A DNA stretch of 7,290 nucleotides from Bordetella parapertussis. GTDB lineage: Bacteria > Pseudomonadota > Gammaproteobacteria > Burkholderiales > Burkholderiaceae_C. How positions within the stretch are numbered: the stretch's first letter is position 1; each line of letters opens with the position of its first letter. The DNA lies in the NCBI GenBank assembly GCA_945899335.1, contig CAMDIP010000066.1, positions 1 through 7,290 of the forward strand, in the 5' to 3' direction. Below, piece by piece: positions 7,130 to 7,290 of the stretch. The notes below the pieces were generated by a model. It saw nothing but the letters and a program-made list of their open reading frames with translations, was not told the DNA's origin and did not search any database. A program made the translations under genes and the position numbers.

Positions 7130-7290
7130 ATGACAGAACCCGTCCGCAACAGGCCTGAATTCCGCAATATCAACGCTTTTGCAGATTTGCCCTCCTACCG
7201 TCTGCCCGCTGCTGGTTGGGTATCCATCTTGCACCGCATCAGTGGTGCCCTGATGTTTTTGCTGCTGCCCTTCATCATTTGGCTTTTTGA
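7130..7290 (+). CDS. sdhC: Succinate dehydrogenase cytochrome b556 subunit SdhC (3'-truncated by window)
   Basis: The frame opens at ATG 7130 and runs to the window end, giving 53 residues of a protein usually about 130-150 long. An in-frame stop at 7109-7111 excludes a longer start. SdhC is one of two membrane anchors of complex II; it binds heme b with SdhD and helps form the ubiquinone site. The segment SILHRISG (32-39) is the family signature. Ser32 and Arg36 match E. coli Ser27 and Arg31, which contact quinone. Residues from about 39 onward (ALMFLLLPFIIWLF) begin the first membrane helix. The N-terminal RPEFRNINAFADLPSYRLPAAGW is typical of Burkholderiales SdhC as I recall it. The ribosome binding site is weak (AGAAAG at 7116-7121, eight bases upstream). 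It is probably followed by sdhD, sdhA and sdhB outside the window. Confidence 0.95.
   Translation, partial: MTEPVRNRPEFRNINAFADLPSYRLPAAGWVSILHRISGALMFLLLPFIIWLF

Overview
The window looks like a chromosomal core-metabolism segment from a betaproteobacterium of the order Burkholderiales, most likely family Comamonadaceae (a Limnohabitans/Rhodoferax-like relative). This rests on protein similarity recalled from memory (SdhC N-terminus, cytosolic-type malate dehydrogenase, AcnB) and on gene order: a divergent mdh / gntR-sdhC arrangement with acnB at the far end of the mdh operon. No search was run. There are seven protein genes, two of them cut by the window edges. I saw no RNA genes, mobile elements, CRISPR arrays or long repeats.

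Layout. (1) 1-1065, plus strand: the C-terminal part of a U32-family protein, TrhP/YegQ, which acts in tRNA wobble-uridine hydroxylation. It converges with the next gene, and the two stop codons share the palindrome TTATAA. (2) 1060-6097, minus strand: a compact four-gene run in the order mdh, CitE-like CoA-ester lyase, small exported protein, acnB. The gaps are 19, 19 and 17 bases and each gene has its own Shine-Dalgarno sequence, so one transcript starting upstream of mdh is likely. (3) 6098-6228: the divergent control region. It carries a candidate promoter for each direction and a set of inverted half-sites (AAGACA / TGTCTT / AAGATA) that overlap both -35 elements. (4) 6229-7002, plus strand: a GntR/HutC-type regulator with a UTRA effector domain. 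(5) 7003-7129: a gap with a consensus TTGACA -35 element. (6) 7130 to the window end: the first 53 codons of sdhC, presumably the start of an sdhCDAB operon.

How the genes fit together. Aconitase B, malate dehydrogenase and succinate dehydrogenase are three tricarboxylic acid cycle enzymes placed around a single GntR-type regulator, which is the obvious candidate to tune both operons in response to an organic acid. The CitE-like lyase probably acts on a malyl-, citramalyl- or similar CoA thioester near the same acid pool. The small exported protein (perhaps MliC-like) has no evident link to the cycle and is the least explained gene. Most of the window is ordinary core metabolism. I see no new defence, mobile or biosynthetic system. 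The points worth a second look are the divergent operator, the orphan lyase and the exported protein inside the operon.
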